Assembly: GCA_900552975.1 (NCBI GenBank)
Contig: UWSL01000075.1
Coordinates: forward strand, 1-7,344
DNA from: an uncultured Mycoplasmatota bacterium
Lineage (GTDB): Bacteria > Bacillota_I > Bacilli_A > RF39 > UBA660
Length of the DNA stretch: 7,344 nucleotides
Direction of reading: 5' to 3'
Shown here: piece after piece, positions 6,659-7,344 of the stretch
Layout of the letters: every line of letters begins with the position of its first letter
Position numbering within the stretch: the first letter of the stretch is position 1
Position numbers and translations under genes: made by a program
The notes under the pieces: generated by a model
Seen by the model: the letters and a program-made list of their open reading frames with translations, nothing else
Database searches by the model: none
What the model was told of the DNA's origin: nothing

Positions 6659-7271
6659 ATTTTGTAGAACAATTTTTGTCGCTCGAAGCAAATATTCTAT
6701 TACATTCAGCATCCTCACATAAATGGTTATCTTTTATATAAAGCATGCTAGTACTGTATTTTTTATCAGATGGTGTAAATGTTATAACACCATTTTTTAT
6801 TTTGTATTTACCTTTTATAGTATCTTTTTCAGATGCTTCATCTGAATTAGTAAATTCATATTTGTGACCCTTTTGAATGTTATATAAGGCAATGTTAGAT
6901 TTAGCATTACTTTGTTTAGCTTCATGAACACCAGACATTTTATTTAATTCATCGATGTATGTACCGATTGAGTCCATTGAATTAAACTGAATTACATATG
7001 TAGCATATATATCGATATCAGGGTCATCATCACCTAATTCTGACATATAATCTTCACGACTATAATAATTAAAACTAGCTAGATTTAAGTAACCATTAAA
7101 TGTCTTTTCTAAATTGTCACGATCTTGTTCAGTATTATCATTATTTAGTAAGACAACTATGGTAGCTGTTTCATCATAATTACACCAATATCCTTCATAT
7201 TTTTTGGTTCCACAAGAACTTAGACCAATCATAAAGATGGTTAAAATAATTATCATTTTGATTTTTTTCAT
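6657..7271 (-). CDS. Secreted lipoprotein with FtsX extracellular-domain-like region
   Basis: This 204-residue protein begins with a lipoprotein signal: basic MKKIK, a hydrophobic stretch, then the lipobox LSSC with the lipidated Cys at 20. It should be anchored to the outer face of the membrane. Residues about 36-118 resemble the extracellular domain of FtsX: ATIVVLLNND, a helix (TEQDRDNLEKTFNG), a strand leading to YYSREDYMSELG (69-80), then ATYVIQF (90-96), DSIGTYIDELNKM (100-112) and SGVHEAK (113-119). The rest (EGYWCNYD at 26-33, then GKYKIKNGVITFTP at 154-167 and MLYIKDNHL) looks like a small beta-rich lipoprotein domain. C30, C185, C190 and C201 could form disulfides. No further membrane helix is present, so it is not FtsX itself. 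The ATG at 7271 has AAGGAG 9 bases upstream. The gene appears monocistronic. The lipoprotein call is strong; the FtsX-like call is pattern recognition and needs a profile search. Confidence 0.8.
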   Translation of the reverse strand: MKKIKMIIILTIFMIGLSSCGTKKYEGYWCNYDETATIVVLLNNDNTEQDRDNLEKTFNGYLNLASFNYYSREDYMSELGDDDPDIDIYATYVIQFNSMDSIGTYIDELNKMSGVHEAKQSNAKSNIALYNIQKGHKYEFTNSDEASEKDTIKGKYKIKNGVITFTPSDKKYSTSMLYIKDNHLCEDAECNRIFASSDKNCSTK

Positions 7272-7305
7272 ATCACATAGCTCCTTAATTACTTTTTTTA
7301 GTAAA

Positions 7306-7311
7306 TTTATA
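7306..7311 (-). promoter_or_regulatory. Possible -10 element for the lipoprotein gene
   Basis: TATAAA on the minus strand lies about 35 bases before the lipoprotein start, with an A-rich stretch upstream. The -35 candidate TTTTAA matches only half the consensus. Upstream sequence is cut by the window edge. Confidence 0.3.
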
Positions 7312-7344
7312 CTCTTTATTCTTTTCTTTTAAAATTAAATTATT

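Noticed and set aside
7273..7278. Start-stop pair ATGTGA just upstream of the lipoprotein start
   Set aside because: It sits only 2 bases from the AAGGAG site, too close for efficient initiation, and is most simply chance.

Overview
The window is a strongly AT-rich bacterial segment (about 70% A+T by eye) with short intergenic gaps, good AGGAG-type ribosome binding sites, mostly TAA stops and a YqeH-type GTPase. This points to a low-GC Firmicute: a member of the Bacilli, or an uncultured gut lineage near the Erysipelotrichia/Mollicutes boundary. Genes that read through use TGG for Trp, and TGA is the miaA stop, so the standard bacterial code fits. An intact mutL argues against a highly reduced mycoplasma. 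The species cannot be named from this sequence.

Layout, left to right. Positions 1-1802, minus strand, hold one operon transcribed leftwards: miaA (tRNA dimethylallyltransferase), a NatA-like ABC ATPase, and the N-terminus of its ABC-2/NatB-like permease. The genes overlap by 8 bases at both junctions. The permease is cut off at the window edge, where the last ~40 bases are GC-rich and break the frame, probably a contig-end artefact. Positions 1803-1900 form a divergent promoter region with two back-to-back extended -10 elements. Positions 1901-3661, plus strand, hold a single-gene ABC exporter (membrane domain plus ATPase). Its 3' end meets mutL head-on across an A/T-only bidirectional hairpin. 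Positions 3708-6599, minus strand, hold a two-gene unit: a YqeH-like circularly permuted GTPase followed by mutL. Positions 6657-7271, minus strand, hold a small secreted lipoprotein with its own terminator. Its central region resembles the extracellular domain of FtsX.

Most of the window is housekeeping: tRNA modification, mismatch repair and ribosome assembly, plus two ABC transport systems of unknown substrate. No mobile element, CRISPR array, RNA gene or defence system was seen. The points that deserve a second look are the FtsX-like lipoprotein, the reverse-oriented exporter sitting between mutL and miaA (neighbours in many Firmicutes), and the anomalous left edge.
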